Positions 10,999 to 23,391 of a stretch of 64,000 nt of DNA are shown piece after piece. The translations under genes were made by a program, and so were the position numbers. Positions within the stretch are counted from its first letter, which is position 1. Each line of letters starts with the position of its first letter. Under the pieces are notes generated by a model. That model made no database searches. It was not told where the DNA came from and was given only the letters and a program-made list of their open reading frames with translations. Origin of the DNA: Symsagittifera roscoffensis (taxonomy: Eukaryota; Xenacoelomorpha; Acoela; Convolutidae); the NCBI RefSeq assembly GCF_963678635.1, contig NC_087068.1, forward strand, positions 5,417,079 through 5,481,078, read 5' to 3'.

Positions 10999-13900
10999 CA
11001 CTCTTTACTTGGGTCTTGTTAAGACCCTCATCATTGCAAAAGAGGGGCGATTCGTTACAAAGTACAAACTCACTCCCACTTATGTTTAAACGTTGAATTA
11101 CTTGTTTATAGTGGTGGCAATTCTTTACTAGATATCATAGAGGGGAGATACGTAAAAAGATCCCACCAAATTTTTAACGATGGTTGACGCTGTTTTGAGA
11201 CGGGTTGTTTGCAACTAATTTGCGATTTTTTTGTTATATGAAATTTAATGTTGGACGTAAAAAAAAATTGTTTAATTTAGACACAAATCGAATTTTTGAC
11301 AAGCGAGATGAGGCAAGATATTTCAGCTGACCGGTCTTTAAGTCGAACTGAAACAACTAAAACTTCAGAACGCTAAACTTAAACGCAAAACTGGCAAAAA
11401 AATCCACTGGCTCCACTTTACTCCGCTGCGTTTACATTCGACACTAGAGGTTATGTTCGCTTAAATGAGTGTTTACCGCTAAATTTAATGATTCGTTTTC
11501 TTTGAATTGAACAGTTTTGTTGACAAACAGTGAGATACTTGTCTTAAATAGGGGAAATTAACCCTTACTGAGTGCTTTTTTTCTGTCAAACAATTATGCG
11601 CCCGTGGTTTACCGCTGGTCTGCAAAAAAAACTAAACTTTTGTGCTAAGAAATTGATCTGCTAAAATATCAGCCAGCAATTGAAAAAATAATTTACTGGA
11701 AACTCAATTATTTCTAGCAAAATCAAAATGTCGATAATCTAATTGAAAATTTAACAGCCTTGTGAAAAATTGATAAAAAAACGTTCCAAATAGAACACCA
11801 ACGGACACACGGCACACTAGCGCAGATTTATCGCAAGGCTGATATAGCTTTTTCTGTTCAAAATATTGAAAAAGACTGCGCAATGTCACAAACATATGGC
11901 AGACGAATTTGATAAAATTTTCTGAAAACTTGCTTAAAATTTAGCAGCATTATCTTGGTGCAAATTAATTTGCAAATTTAGCGAACTGCCAAAAGTTTTG
12001 CCCCAAAACTGATTGTTTTTAATCAAGCAAAAATAATGCCAGAGATAACGAATCAAATGCTGACTAACCAATAGCAGAGCAAACTTCTTATGTAGCCCAA
12101 CAGTTAGAATTAAAGCTTCTAAAATTTGTATCAGCAAAACTATTTCACTTTGATAGTCAACGTTTTTTTTTTCATTGTTCAAAATACCCTTTTTATTTGA
12201 AATAATTTTTTCTACGTTTTGTTCAAATTTCTAGAGACTTTATTCTTCCTATTTTGTTTTTGAATTACATAGAGGCTCCTTTTGGTACAGTTTTGTCAGT
12301 AAATGATTTGGTAGTTCTTGCGTTATTTGCCTGGCTGAAAAAGCCAAAGTTATCGGCTTTTGGGCATATTTCAGGCACGAGTTTTGCAAAATAAGTTGCA
12401 CCATGATAATTCTGTTGAATTTCTAAGCAAGTTTTGTCCCCATATTTTTTGTCTTATGTCAACCCAACTTGAGAAAACTAGTTTTGTCTAGATAAGTTAA
12501 ATCAGCGCTGTATTCCACATTGCAATTCGAAGTTTATCAAATCAGAAAAGTTGATGTAAGCAAACTTTTGATTTTTTGCTTATCGATTAATTTTTTGGAG
12601 CACAAGCTAGAACCGCTGAGCTTTCAATTTTCTGCAAGAAACATGGGAATATAAGTTTTCAAAGGAAGAAAAGCCGTTTTGTAATTTTTGTAAAAGTTAT
12701 GTAATTTTTTGAAAAATTTAGTTTATGTATACAAAATTTATCTAGCTTAAAATCGATGCGTTGAGCATCAATCAACCTAATGTAGTGGCATTTTATTGCA
12801 GAAAAAAAGAAGGTTTAGAACAAAGTAAAATAAAAAAAAACAGCATCATTTATCGAATCAAAACTTTGGGTGTTTGCAAAGTACAAAAAATTCAGCAGAT
12901 AAGCAAAAAAGTTTTAAAAAAATAAAGTAGAAAACGCCTTCTGCAGATGTTATCATGAAAGAGACAACTTAAAAACACGCGAACAGCAAACAATATCTCT
13001 CATACATCTGCAAACTATCGGGTTAATGTTCACAAAAAAATCAAATGCGAGGTGCTGTAATTCGTTTCAACAACATGAAAACCAAGGAACTTCAAATTGT
13101 CGAAAAAAACATGAATTTTACTATATGTTTTTTAAACTTTCGTATTAAAGTTATTATGAGCAACAGTTATTGGTTCAAGGCTTGCAGTTGTTTATCTTAA
13201 GAACCCGTATAATTTATGTCTAGTTTTTTCTGTAAGTTCCGAGTTCCACAGAAAGTCACGGAATAACTATGCTCAGTATAATGTTTCTGCTTTAGTTCAA
13301 TTTCATGATTACACACCTGGTTTCATCTTACAGAGTCCATTTTTTTCCAAATCAGCAGGCAAAATTCTAAGTTTTTCTGTCTACCAAAAGTTCAGAACTT
13401 TTTTTTAAACTTCTTTTCCGTATCTAGTTTTTCTCTAGATTTTTTTAAATCGATTTTCAAACCTTCGCGAGAAATTGAGCACAGCTGGTTTGGTGGAATA
13501 GTTTGTGTGCGCTTCGTCTATTATCAGCACAATATATATACCCAGGATCTCGTCGCATTAAGCGAGTTAAAGCCGCTGGACAAGTAGACCGTATTATTAT
13601 AGCACGGCCCACTCGTTAAAAGATTTCATTTGCATTTTTCTTGGTACGATTATTGCGCGCTTAGCCAAACAAAAACTTACCTAAAGCATTTATTTGACAA
13701 AATTCCTGATAGTATGTTTAAACAAAACTGCGCCCATTTTCAACATTCGTGTCACAATTTATAATTTCAACACCTGTTCAATGATTTTTTTTTCGCATTT
13801 CCAGGATGTTAATTAAATACCCAGCATAAGAAAATCAACTTGCCTCAATCTCAGTATCAAAAGTTTAATTTAACCGATTAAGTTAACCAATGACACCAAA

Positions 13901-15272
13901 ATTGCCAACAATTTGGTATAAACCGTACAACAGACTCGAATGTTACGCTCATTAGAGTCTAAAAAGTCATTTTGCGTCATAAGATAATATTGGAATTAAA
14001 ACGAGCTGAGTTTCAGTCTGCTGAATTTGAGTGCTTTTAATGAAATTGTTGAATTTGTTCAAACTGACATTCAGGAATGATTTTTTTTTAAATTAGGGAG
14101 AAAGTGGTAATTATGCAATCAGGCTGAAAATAAAGGCTCAAAATTACAGTAGAAAATGTTTTCTATGAAAAAAAATCTTTTTCATTAGTCAAGAATTCGG
14201 CATAGTTAAGGTCTTCAAACAATAGGATTTCACATAAAAGCTGCTCACTTGTCAACAAATAACTGCTGTTTTGCTCCTTTTTTTTTAAGGCTTATATACA
14301 TTTGTTTTTTGAAAAATAACCTTCTGGATTGCTAATTTTTGAAAAGAATTTTTCTCAATGCTAACATTATGAACTGAATCCACTGAAACTTCCATTTCCA
14401 CGCTGTTTCCGGATTTGCAAGTTCCATTTTTAAGCACTTGGGCAGAATTTGGATGGGCGAAACTCTTGAAATTTGATTGTTTACACAAAGGAAAAATTTG
14501 CTGGCCACAAACATCACGTACTTTTCGAATAACCGAGGATCATATTAGACAAAAATAGTACCAAGTCGACTGTTATTCTGTGCTCAATAATTAGTTATCC
14601 GAAAACTGGGTTTCATTAAAATTAGATTTCATTGAAGGAACAAATAAAATAACATGAGCTTGAGCGCTTAGCATTGTTTTGTTGCGAAGTTTTCAAAAGG
14701 TAAAAACAAACTACCAGCCAAAAAAATTTGCTTGATTATTTTTGATACTTTCTTTACATGCATTAGAAATGCATCCACGCAGAGGCGATAACGCATTTCC
14801 GAAACACAGAAAAAACTTTAGAAAACTCAAAACTCAAATTCGCAAAAAAACAGATACAACGGGATTGAAGACTAAATTTTGGACCAAAAAGTTAATTGCC
14901 TAAAGCACATTATCTTCAAGTGCTTTCACACATACTTCACTCTGAGACATCAGGCAAGAAGGCATGCAATTGGGCGAGGGTTCTCATGCTTGAAGTACCG
15001 AATGCTTGAAAAATGTCAGCCAATCAAAATCGCTAAGCGTTTCTATTGGCTAATGCCTTTCTCACAAAGTCAATAGTAACAGAAAATGTTTTAAATCAGT
15101 GGAAAATAACCAAAAATATTACAAATTGCGGGTTACAACCGCAAAACTATTCAGAAAAACATCAATATTTATGAGTTCAAGTTCATAAGTATTTTTAATT
15201 CTTGAAAACTCATGTGCTTATTATCTAATCGGTCAGTATTAACACTGTTGGCGTGTCACGGAGCCGAATACC

Positions 15273-15370
15273 CGGATAGCCGAAAAATAAGTTCGTTCTT
15301 GGATAGCCGAAAAATAATTTCGTTCCCGGATAGCCGAAAAATAAATTCGTTCCCGGATAGCCGAAAAATA
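15273..15370. repeat. Four tandem copies of a 27-28 bp subterminal unit
   Basis: GGATAGCCGAAAAATA starts at 15273, 15301, 15328 and 15355, separated by TTCGTTCCC-like spacers. The unit is the inner half of the transposon's own TIR, so the left TIR has been amplified in tandem while the right end has one copy. Confidence 0.9.
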
Positions 15371-15470
15371 TAAAAAACTATTAAGGGCGCCCAAACTGAG
15401 GGCCCAAATTAAGGGCCACCAACTTAAATTATAGTGATAATGCAGAGGCGGATCTAGGATTTTCTCAAGT

Positions 15471-15490
15471 GGGGGGGGGGGGGGGGGGGG
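15471..15490 (+). repeat. Poly-G tract (20 nt)
   Basis: Twenty consecutive G lie in a fragment resembling the CAGGGGCGGATCTAGG repeat family, with further C and G runs at 15,737-15,770. Such runs recur in other members of that family (46,146 onward; 50,770 onward). Confidence 0.9.
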
Positions 15491-18400
15491 ACAAGTGCTT
15501 AAAACAACAGGCCAAAAATGTTGTTTTTCGGATTTTTTGAAAAATTTAATAAAACAAATTGCTTTTTCAGCGCGTGCTCCAATTTATAGTTAGTATATAT
15601 TGAAAAATTTAAGAGTTTGTCGGCCGAAAATGGATGTCATAAAAAAACCAAAGAGGAACCCTTTGATTGGTGAGGGGCCGCATGCCTGTAGTAGTCGGGC
15701 TTTTGTTGTTAATTAACTGGGTCTACTTAACAATTGCCCCCCCCCCTCTTTTTAAAAGGGGGGGGGGGAATTCGTAAGTAGATTAAATTAACGCATTTTC
15801 GACCAATCAGATTGCAGCAAAAATCTTTGTATAGAATTCTCAATACAAATCTCTAGCGCTAATTTACTATTTAATTAAAGGGGGTGGCAATTCTTAAGTA
15901 GATACCAAAGGGAGGGCGTTTGTAAAGTAGATCCAATTAATTCAATGAGATTTTACTGATGATGACTTTTTGTAGAAAACGTTTTATGCAACATTGATGT
16001 TTTTCCCAATATCAGTTCAGTGAGAGTAAGAGAATAAGCCAATCAAATCTCTTAAAAAGGTTCGGATTTTTGTTAGCTAACAGGCTGCAAAATTTTGAGG
16101 CACATTTTTGTCCAATCAAAATGCGTCTCAATTTAGTGGTAGGTTTTCTGATTTAATTTAATAAGAACAGGAGGTATTTACTTTTTTCGGCTATCCGGGA
16201 ATGCGGCTCCGTGGGTACGCACCGATAAAATTAGCTCAAATGCTGATTGTTATCACCACTTAAATTTGGCACGGATGTATGTAACTTGCACTCTTTCGCA
16301 TACACTAGCAAAAAATAAACAGCTATTTGAGCAAATGGAAAAAAAAAGTTTATAACCCAACACGCTATGTTAAGTTTCAAAACTTTTTAAGGATTACTAG
16401 ACCAAATAAATAGCTTCTCTCAACTCCAATTGCTAAAACTTTCGAGCTAGTTGTTTTCGATCCGAGCTCAAGGCAGTAATATTTTTCATGCCATATAAAA
16501 ATCAGAAAAAAAGTCCGTTCAATATCCTTAGCATCAGTTTTAGTTTAGCGTCGGTTTATATGCAGATACTGTAAAAAAAACAGAATATAGAATTTGACAA
16601 AAAATGCGCAACAACGGTTGGAAGTAACTTAACACAAACATTGTTAAGGGAACTTCTATGCTTGAAAAATAGATGAAGGCAACATCTATACGAATGTAAC
16701 AGAATGTACAAAGATAGTCTCAGAAAAGAAAACTGAATTTCTTGCTCTCTTCGACAAATTGGCAAAAAAATTTAGACCAATTTTTTTCAATTCACTTAAT
16801 GTTTGATCCAAATCTCGAATAACACGGCTTCAAGAAGTTACCACACTTAAAACGCTTCAAACAGCCTTTAAGGCATCCAATCGGCTAATTAAAACCGGCT
16901 TGACTTCGAACATATGGAGCATTTCGCTGTGATCCGTTATCGGTCTCATTAAAAACGAGTGAAGTACATATATATTTTTTTCGTGGTCGCGATACTCTTT
17001 CTTGACATACTTTAACATACAGCTTAAAACAAATCCATCGAAAACTGCCCAATCCAAATATTTCATCGGATGTGAAGCGGAGCTTTGCAAAATTTGCGAT
17101 ACAGAGAAGGAAATAATATAAAAACTACCAAATAATTTTCGTTATCAATCTCATTGAACATTCAAATCAAAACATAATGACAATTGACAATGTTCAAACT
17201 AACAAACATTTCAGTCCGAACAGAAACATTTTTTAGAGTTTTGTCAGAAAAAAAAAGAAAACTAAACCTTATTCTAAGACAATCATATCACATACTTTTT
17301 GCTATTGATTGGCTACAATGAAAGTCGCACCTGTTTTGTTACGAAAATTGAAGACCAAAAGCAGCAGTGTGTACGATATGAAGAATGATCAATTCATAAA
17401 CTCAAAAAAAAATCAGTAAAGTCAAAGACCATATTTCTCGGTCCAATACGGTGTGAAACATAAACAGAGAGGTGATGCAGAGCTTCGCATCAATTGCAAT
17501 CCAACGCAAGCGCAGCATTGCAAGCTATTGAAAATTGAGACGGAAAACGAGGCGAACAAAACCACCATTGGTAAGTAAGCTTTTAGTATTTACCGAGCGG
17601 CCACTAAGCCGACAACAAGTGGTTAGACGCCCATTGAGCCAAAAACAATAAAAATGACATAAAAAATTGTTGTCATAAAAATTTTTCGAGCTATTAAGTT
17701 ACAAGACTTTGAAAACTAGCAACATGGACTAAACTTTTCAAAACAAAAATCAATCATGCTTAGGTTCACTAATAAAACAACTTTATACAACTACTTACAA
17801 ATTTGAAAGAGAAGCTATCTACGGGAAAAAAGTCTTAATCCCGATTGCAAGACGCTTGCTCTCACAAGTGTGAAGATGAACTGGGAAAATACGTCACCCA
17901 CTTACACTCAACGAACTCGGAATTTTTTGATTCTTTACCTCACTTCAAGTTTGTCTAGTCGTCTTCCAAATTATCCAAACCAAGCGACAAAAATATTATG
18001 ACGGAATAAAAGATTAATCGAGAGCTATAAAACAGTAAACATAAAATCGGAAACTTGATCATCTTTGAACTCTGACCATTTTGAGAAAATTTCATCACAG
18101 AATTTCAAACTTCAAAAGTAAAAAGATTTGATATGATGTTGAAAACTCAACGTGATGTCACAATAGTTAACTAATTGGGGAAAAAGTCACAACTTCACTA
18201 AAAACTTTATAAACTACTTCAAAACTATTCCTTTTCATATTCAAAAAGAGTTTCGCAATTCTTGAAACTCATTTGGTATAATCTTGTTCAAAAGAAGCAC
18301 CTTAATAAAAATTACATTCAAAGCCTGAGTGAAAAAAATGTCTAAAACCCAATTAATTTTTTATTGAGTCTAATTGATTTCATGTTGCGATCTCAGATAT

Positions 18401-18504
18401 CAAAATCAATGTTATGTCGTTCCAAAGATTGCCAGTAAAAGGGAACAAAACCAGTTAGGCTTAAAATCATGCATGAAGCAATAATCCGTAAATCATACTT
18501 AACA

Positions 18505-18595
18505 CAGACGCGAAGCGGTGCTTCGCATCTCCTGCGATACAATGCAAGCAGAGCTTTGCAAGCTAGAGCATAGAAATTAAGACGGAAATAATAAA
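18505..18595. repeat. Short dispersed repeat (GCGAAGC family)
   Basis: A block beginning CACAGACGCGAAGC, passing GCGATACAA-GCAAGC and ending TTGCAAGCTAGAGCATAGAAA, followed by a GAGACGGAAA-like end. Diverged copies occur at about 17,470-17,545, 36,870-36,960 and 37,025-37,095, the last two in a GNPTG-region intron. No coding capacity is seen. Confidence 0.65.
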
Positions 18596-19269
18596 ATGGA
18601 AAAAACGAAAAAAAATCTGTCCAAAAAAAACAACAACCAAGAAACGCAACCAATAGCAATTTTAGGCTTTTCAAACTTACCATGCTGCCACTATTTGACA
18701 AACCGTGATAGTTTTCCATGGATTTCAACAGCGCAACTGATCTGAAGTACTTTCCTAAATTATAATAATCACTTTTTTGCTTTCAGGAGACACGAAGTTG
18801 ACGCAGCCCATTAAAATTCAGACAAAACTATTAACGCCGAATAAAGCTTCTAAGCGAGAAAAAAAAAATAAAAAACACAATTACTAAAAAATACTAAACA
18901 ATTGCATGTGCATTTGATATTGCTTACAACGCAAGAAGCATCCGAGATGTAACATCTAAGCCGACCAAACGAAATTGAATTCAACTTATGGAAAAAATTG
19001 TTCCATTTCATACATACTGAAAAAAAATCCGGCCGGGACACAAATCCTAGACTTTAGGGTGCAAAAGATAACCGCGTTACCTCTAGATCAATTCAAAATG
19101 ATCTAGAAATTAACTAAGGGTTAAAAAATTCAATTTCTTACAGATTTCAAAGAAAGAAATTTTAACGAGAAAATGAGTCTACGTAATTAATATTATTGTA
19201 ACATAATTATTATTGCCTGAAAAAAACTTATTGAAGTCGACATCACTGAAGAACAGAAACTGAAAAACA

Positions 19270-19700
19270 GGCAATAATTACAGAATCGAAGCTACGCTTC
19301 GCAAACGCTTGCGAGAACACGACCAAAAAGCAGCTCTATCAAGTGAAAACAGAAAAGGTCGAAATACGCTTGGAATTAGCAAAAACTCGGCTACATGTCA
19401 ATGAAGCAAAAAATTAGCATCAAATACAAAAAGAGACAATTTTGCAAGTATTTATTTGGAATACAAAAAACTGATGTCATCCACGCTGACTTTGCATGTA
19501 ACAAACTGGAAAGCATAAACCCACATTATGTATAAATTATGCATTTCAAAAAAATCGAGATATATTGAGATAGAAATCGGTTTTTTATTATCGTTATCTT
19601 GTTTGAAACAAATAGTTTTTTGCGGTTCATTTGATGAAATCAAAATGCATCAAATGTGTCAATTTACTACTATTCAAAATTCAAAGAAATTAAAACGAAA
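19270..19700 (-). repeat. SINE tail plus associated AT-rich block
   Basis: It starts with the GCGAAGC...AACACGACCAAAAAGCAGC tail found in the tRNA-derived SINEs at 33,653, 41,993 and 46,602, but the tRNA-like head is deleted. It continues into a 250-bp block (CCACGCTGACTTTGCATGTAAC ... TTGTTTGAAACAAATAG) that also follows the other copies, so the unit was mobilised or duplicated as a longer composite. Confidence 0.65.
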
Positions 19701-20789
19701 ACAAGAAATCCGAAAAAACGAACATTTTTTACCACCCAACTTGAACTAAGAGTTAGTTTTGTTTGATTTCTCAAGAAATTGAGCATGTCAGCTTTTGAGC
19801 ATGACAGATCGAGCATGTCGGCAGAACGGTTCCTGATTACAAGTCACTTGCTCTCATAAATGAAATAAAACGACGCACCCAAAAAGTATCAATCTACGGA
19901 AAAAAGCTTGTTAATTCAGCAAAACTGTTTCAAATGTTTGTCAATAAATTTCATGGATGGAAAAAATGATAGTCATACCATTCCAATCATGGAAATAACG
20001 CTAGGCATGTAATTTTTTTCTCATATGGAATAGCATGGAATTGTATACAAGCTTTTTCCCATAAATTATAATAGTAAGAATAGCATTGTTTGTCAACCCG
20101 GGTTAATTCAAAATAAACTTAGAAAACTTTTTATATTTTTTAATTCATTTTTGTTTCAATCTCATATTGTCGGAACAACGACTGGTTACCCTTTAGCCAT
20201 ACCTATTATGTGAACATCCTGGAAAAACAAGCAGGAAAAATATATTTATGAAACCCTTTGATAATAAATACAGCACATTTAATGAAATATAATCTACCAG
20301 CATATAGTTTGGCCCTCTCCTTAAACAACTCGAGCGAAAATTTACAGGAGTTTTAACAATTGATTGCGTTTTGCATTATTAATTCAACAATCTATACAGA
20401 AATATTTAATTTAGACATCCAGCATGTCATTACCTCACATAAACTACAGCACAGCACATGAAAATATTTTCCCAGCACAGCATATGAAAATATTTTCCAA
20501 AAAGTAGCAAGCAACCAATTTTTAACTTGGTATTTTTTGAAAACTTAGATAAGTTTGAACCCTTGAGACAATAAGCATATGCACCTACAGACTTAGATTC
20601 AAAACGTCGTATTCCCATAAATCAATTGATTCTTGATTGTATTGTTTTGTGAACTTAAGCTTTTGAAGGATCTCTTCAGTTCAAATCCAGCACTTAAGAT
20701 GCCGCTTTTAAACTTGACTAGAGTCAAAACAGACTGTGTCAAAATATTCACCCAATTTCTTTATCACAATGTCTAGCAGTTCAGTTATT

Positions 20790-22394
20790 TTATATCATCT
20801 TCATTGGGTTAAGTGTGTCTTTGTAGTCTGTAGTGTAGCTCCCTGTACTGCAACTGAAACCATTCGATCCATTCAAGTATTGCTGCGGGGTCGTGAACCT
20901 CCTTGGAACGGCATCCGACGACCCCTGATTGCCATATGAGGACTTGTTATGGTCATGGAAGGTACCATGGTTATTGTCATCACTTCCGTGGTAATGCCCA
21001 TGACTGTTTCCTCCGTCATGACTATGACCATGACTTCCTCCATGTTCATGACTATGGCCATGACTTCCTCCATTTTCATGACTATGACCATGATTGCTGT
21101 CGTGGCTATGACTATGTCCTCCATTTGAGCCATGGTCATGGCTATGTCCATGACTTGAATGGCCATTGCTGTTTGAATGTTCGGAGCATGATTTGTTGTA
21201 GTAGAATTTGGTGGCAGCACTCAACTGTGTCCAGTCATCTTTGAAGATTTCGACAGTCACATTTGAGCTCGAAGCTGATGACGAAAGACGACTTAATACA
21301 TGTGCCAGAACCATCTGCTCGTTCGCATCTCTTCTTACTCGCACTTGTACACTGCCGCATAAATTATTGAAACCTATGGTCCAAAAATGCTCTCTTCTGA
21401 ACTCCAAAACCCCATCGAGTGTGGATACTTCTCGGAGCGATTTCTCCAGTTGTCCCACCACATGCGAGGGCGTTGTCTGCACCAGAATCTTGCCCGAGTA
21501 AACGCTGAGGGGTAGCATGGTGACAAACATCATGAAGGAGATTATGGCGGCTGCTACAGTGTCGAGGATTATGTAGGAGCTGGCACTCACTAGGAATGTG
21601 GACCCTAGGAGCAGGGTCGAGCAACTGAGTCCAATGAGCACTACTGAATTGATTCTGGGAAGCAGCAACTTGTCCAGTCCAGGAACTATTGCACACAATG
21701 CACGGCTCACATCAGCCACGTGTTCCTGGAGCCAACTCGAAGGTGCAGTCGTGATGACATGAGTCATTGCTGGGTTTCTGATTCCATACGTGATAAACAG
21801 ATGATAGGGCAATGACATGCCAGTTCCCAATAGTACCATCACTGGCTCTATCTTTTCGTCTGAATGTGGCACTAAAATATGTTCCACACTTTCTTTGAAC
21901 ACGATGAAACATCCTAACATTGCCAGCATACTGCTAGAAAACACAGCCAACACCTCACATCTGGAGTAGCCGAAAGAGAATAGGGAACTTGTGGGTTGCC
22001 TGGACACCCATATTGACACTATGCAAGTAATCAGACTGAACAGATCGAATATGGCCAGAAACACCAGACATCTGAATGCTAAAGAGTGTGTGCTTTCTGT
22101 GATATAAGTGAGGAAAATGACTAGGAAAATGTTGAATGAAAGCGCGAACACTGGTTTTCGTGCCCTTTGGTCCGCGAATAACAATGGCAGCACATTTAAA
22201 GCGTCTTTAAACTGCAGAAAAGAAGAACTTTCTTCGGTGGCAAATGAGTCCACGTTCAAATTGACCTGATTTGATTTTGATTGGTCGACTGTGTCATGGA
22301 ATGCGCTGTTCTGATTGGTCGAGAGGACTGATCTAGAGCGGACCTTGTCGCTGAGTGGCTCATTTGGCTTTTCACTGGCTACCAGCCCACTCAT
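20790..22394 (-). CDS. SLC30A6: Zinc transporter SLC30A6 / ZnT6 homologue
   Basis: An intronless coding region of 534 codons. The protein matches the ZnT6 branch of cation diffusion facilitators: six membrane spans between about residues 85 and 320, the family block LQEHVADVSRALC, and a cytosolic C-terminal domain with TTPSHVVGQLEKSLREVSTLDG and VRVRRDANEQMVLAHVLSRL. As in known ZnT6, the second span has FDLFSLITC and no His/Asp metal-site pair, so it probably acts as the non-transporting partner of ZnT5 in the early secretory pathway. The start at 22394 is chosen because an acceptor (TTTCAG) sits 9 nt upstream, making upstream in-frame codons untranscribed or intronic. Oddly, residues about 410-485 form a His/Gly/Ser-rich tail that vertebrate ZnT6 lacks. 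It lies downstream of 14-3-3 on the same strand. Confidence 0.95.
   Translation of the reverse strand: MSGLVASEKPNEPLSDKVRSRSVLSTNQNSAFHDTVDQSKSNQVNLNVDSFATEESSSFLQFKDALNVLPLLFADQRARKPVFALSFNIFLVIFLTYITESTHSLAFRCLVFLAIFDLFSLITCIVSIWVSRQPTSSLFSFGYSRCEVLAVFSSSMLAMLGCFIVFKESVEHILVPHSDEKIEPVMVLLGTGMSLPYHLFITYGIRNPAMTHVITTAPSSWLQEHVADVSRALCAIVPGLDKLLLPRINSVVLIGLSCSTLLLGSTFLVSASSYIILDTVAAAIISFMMFVTMLPLSVYSGKILVQTTPSHVVGQLEKSLREVSTLDGVLEFRREHFWTIGFNNLCGSVQVRVRRDANEQMVLAHVLSRLSSSASSSNVTVEIFKDDWTQLSAATKFYYNKSCSEHSNSNGHSSHGHSHDHGSNGGHSHSHDSNHGHSHENGGSHGHSHEHGGSHGHSHDGGNSHGHYHGSDDNNHGTFHDHNKSSYGNQGSSDAVPRRFTTPQQYLNGSNGFSCSTGSYTTDYKDTLNPMKMI
20950..21160 (-). repeat. In-frame minisatellite encoding the His-rich tail of ZnT6
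   Basis: Roughly 36-39 bp units built on CATGACTATGGCCATGAC-like plus-strand sequence encode GGSHGHSHEH-type peptides. The near identity of neighbouring units suggests recent expansion. It creates long open frames on both other strands and frames, which I regard as shadows. Confidence 0.85.
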
Positions 22395-22403
22395 CAAATT
22401 TAT

Positions 22404-22405
22404 CT
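22404..22405 (-). promoter_or_regulatory. Splice acceptor 9 nt before the ZnT6 start
   Basis: The minus strand reads GAATTTCAG then ATAAATTTG then ATG. No coding exon is evident upstream, so it joins either a 5' UTR exon or a trans-spliced leader. Confidence 0.6.
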
Positions 22406-23099
22406 GAAATTCATATTTTTTCTTAATTATTATAAACAAAAAACATATTCGTGTTTTTTTTTGTAGAACAGCCAGAAATGCTAAAAGAAAGATTTTCAAA
22501 CAATTTGAATTTATAAATTTGTACAAATTCCTAATTCTTAGTTAAAAATTTTGAATTTTTAAACATTTATGTGATAATCTAAGCGATTTTGGCTAGCAGC
22601 CAAGAAATATAGCACGAAAAGTATCTGTGAAAAGGAGAAACTAGGCAAACAGTAACTGCTAGTAGGAATTGTATCTGGAAAAGATAATTTTGCAAACCTA
22701 TCCTGAAACTTTAAAGGTACACTTGCAACACGAATTTCAATTTTGTAAACTGCCAGTTCATCGAAACATGTGACCAAATAAGTCAAGCGAAAACGAACAA
22801 GCAACTTTTTTAATAAGGTTGGTGGTTAAATGCAAACATTTTCATAAGGCCTAAGAATTTGAGGGCAAATAATTATACACTGTTTCAATCAGATTGATAA
22901 CAAATTTGAGCTTGTGCTCTTATCCAGGGATCGTTTTGGCATGAAATAATTTCCGAGTAAAGCCGAACGAACAAAAATAATCGCTGGCGTTCTTCGTTCT
23001 GATTTTTGGCTAGGTTTTTCTTTGTTTGATTCTTGGTTGCTTCTTTCTCTTCGGTTGTCTCTTCTCATCGTGACTTGTGAGTGGTTGATGACGTCATTG

Positions 23100-23352
23100 T
23101 TAGTGCTGTTCTCCCCCCTCCTGTTCGGTCCAGAGTACTAGATTGTCCCTCAGCAGTTGCATGATGAGTGTGGCATCCTTGTAGGAGTCGCCCTTCGAGT
23201 TGTCCAACTCACTCAATGCTTCATCGAATGCCTAGAACAGGAAGATGCTTATGGAGACTTTGTTTGATATAAACCTCAACAACTTACGGTTCTATTCAAA
23301 CTCAATTAGGCAATTTTGAACTGTCAGATAAGTCTAAGTTGTTCCATCTAAC

Positions 23353-23391
<39 letters not shown>

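Larger units (their letters stand above)
15257..16213. mobile_element. 957-bp non-autonomous DNA transposon with ~33-bp TIRs
   Basis: The left end (15,257-15,289) and the reverse complement of the right end (16,181-16,213) both read CACGGAGCCG, four variable bases, then CCCGGATAGCCGAAAAA. Inside there is no transposase ORF. The left end is extended by a short tandem array, and the interior holds a 20-nt G run and a fragment of a hAT-MITE-like sequence. Flanking duplications are not clear. The superfamily is not assigned. Confidence 0.8.
10999..20789. other. AT-rich intergenic DNA with repeat debris
   Basis: No gene can be supported here. ORFs are short, AT-biased and lack domains. Recognisable pieces are a TIR element (15,257-16,213), poly-G runs, several copies of short dispersed repeats carrying GCGAAGC...GCTTCGC inverted pairs (about 17,470-17,545 and 18,505-18,595) and a SINE-associated block at 19,270-19,700. 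The rest shows no structure that I can see. Confidence 0.7.

Noticed and set aside
15257-15370. CRISPR-like array (four short repeats)
   Set aside because: Repeats are part of a transposon TIR, spacers are near identical, and the genome is eukaryotic.
16857-17090. 77-codon ORF in the intergenic region
   Set aside because: No domain, no splice partners and typical AT-rich chance composition.
20873-21244. Long ORFs on both strands rich in His, Met, Ile or Tyr-Gly-His
   Set aside because: Frame shadows of the ZnT6 His-rich minisatellite.
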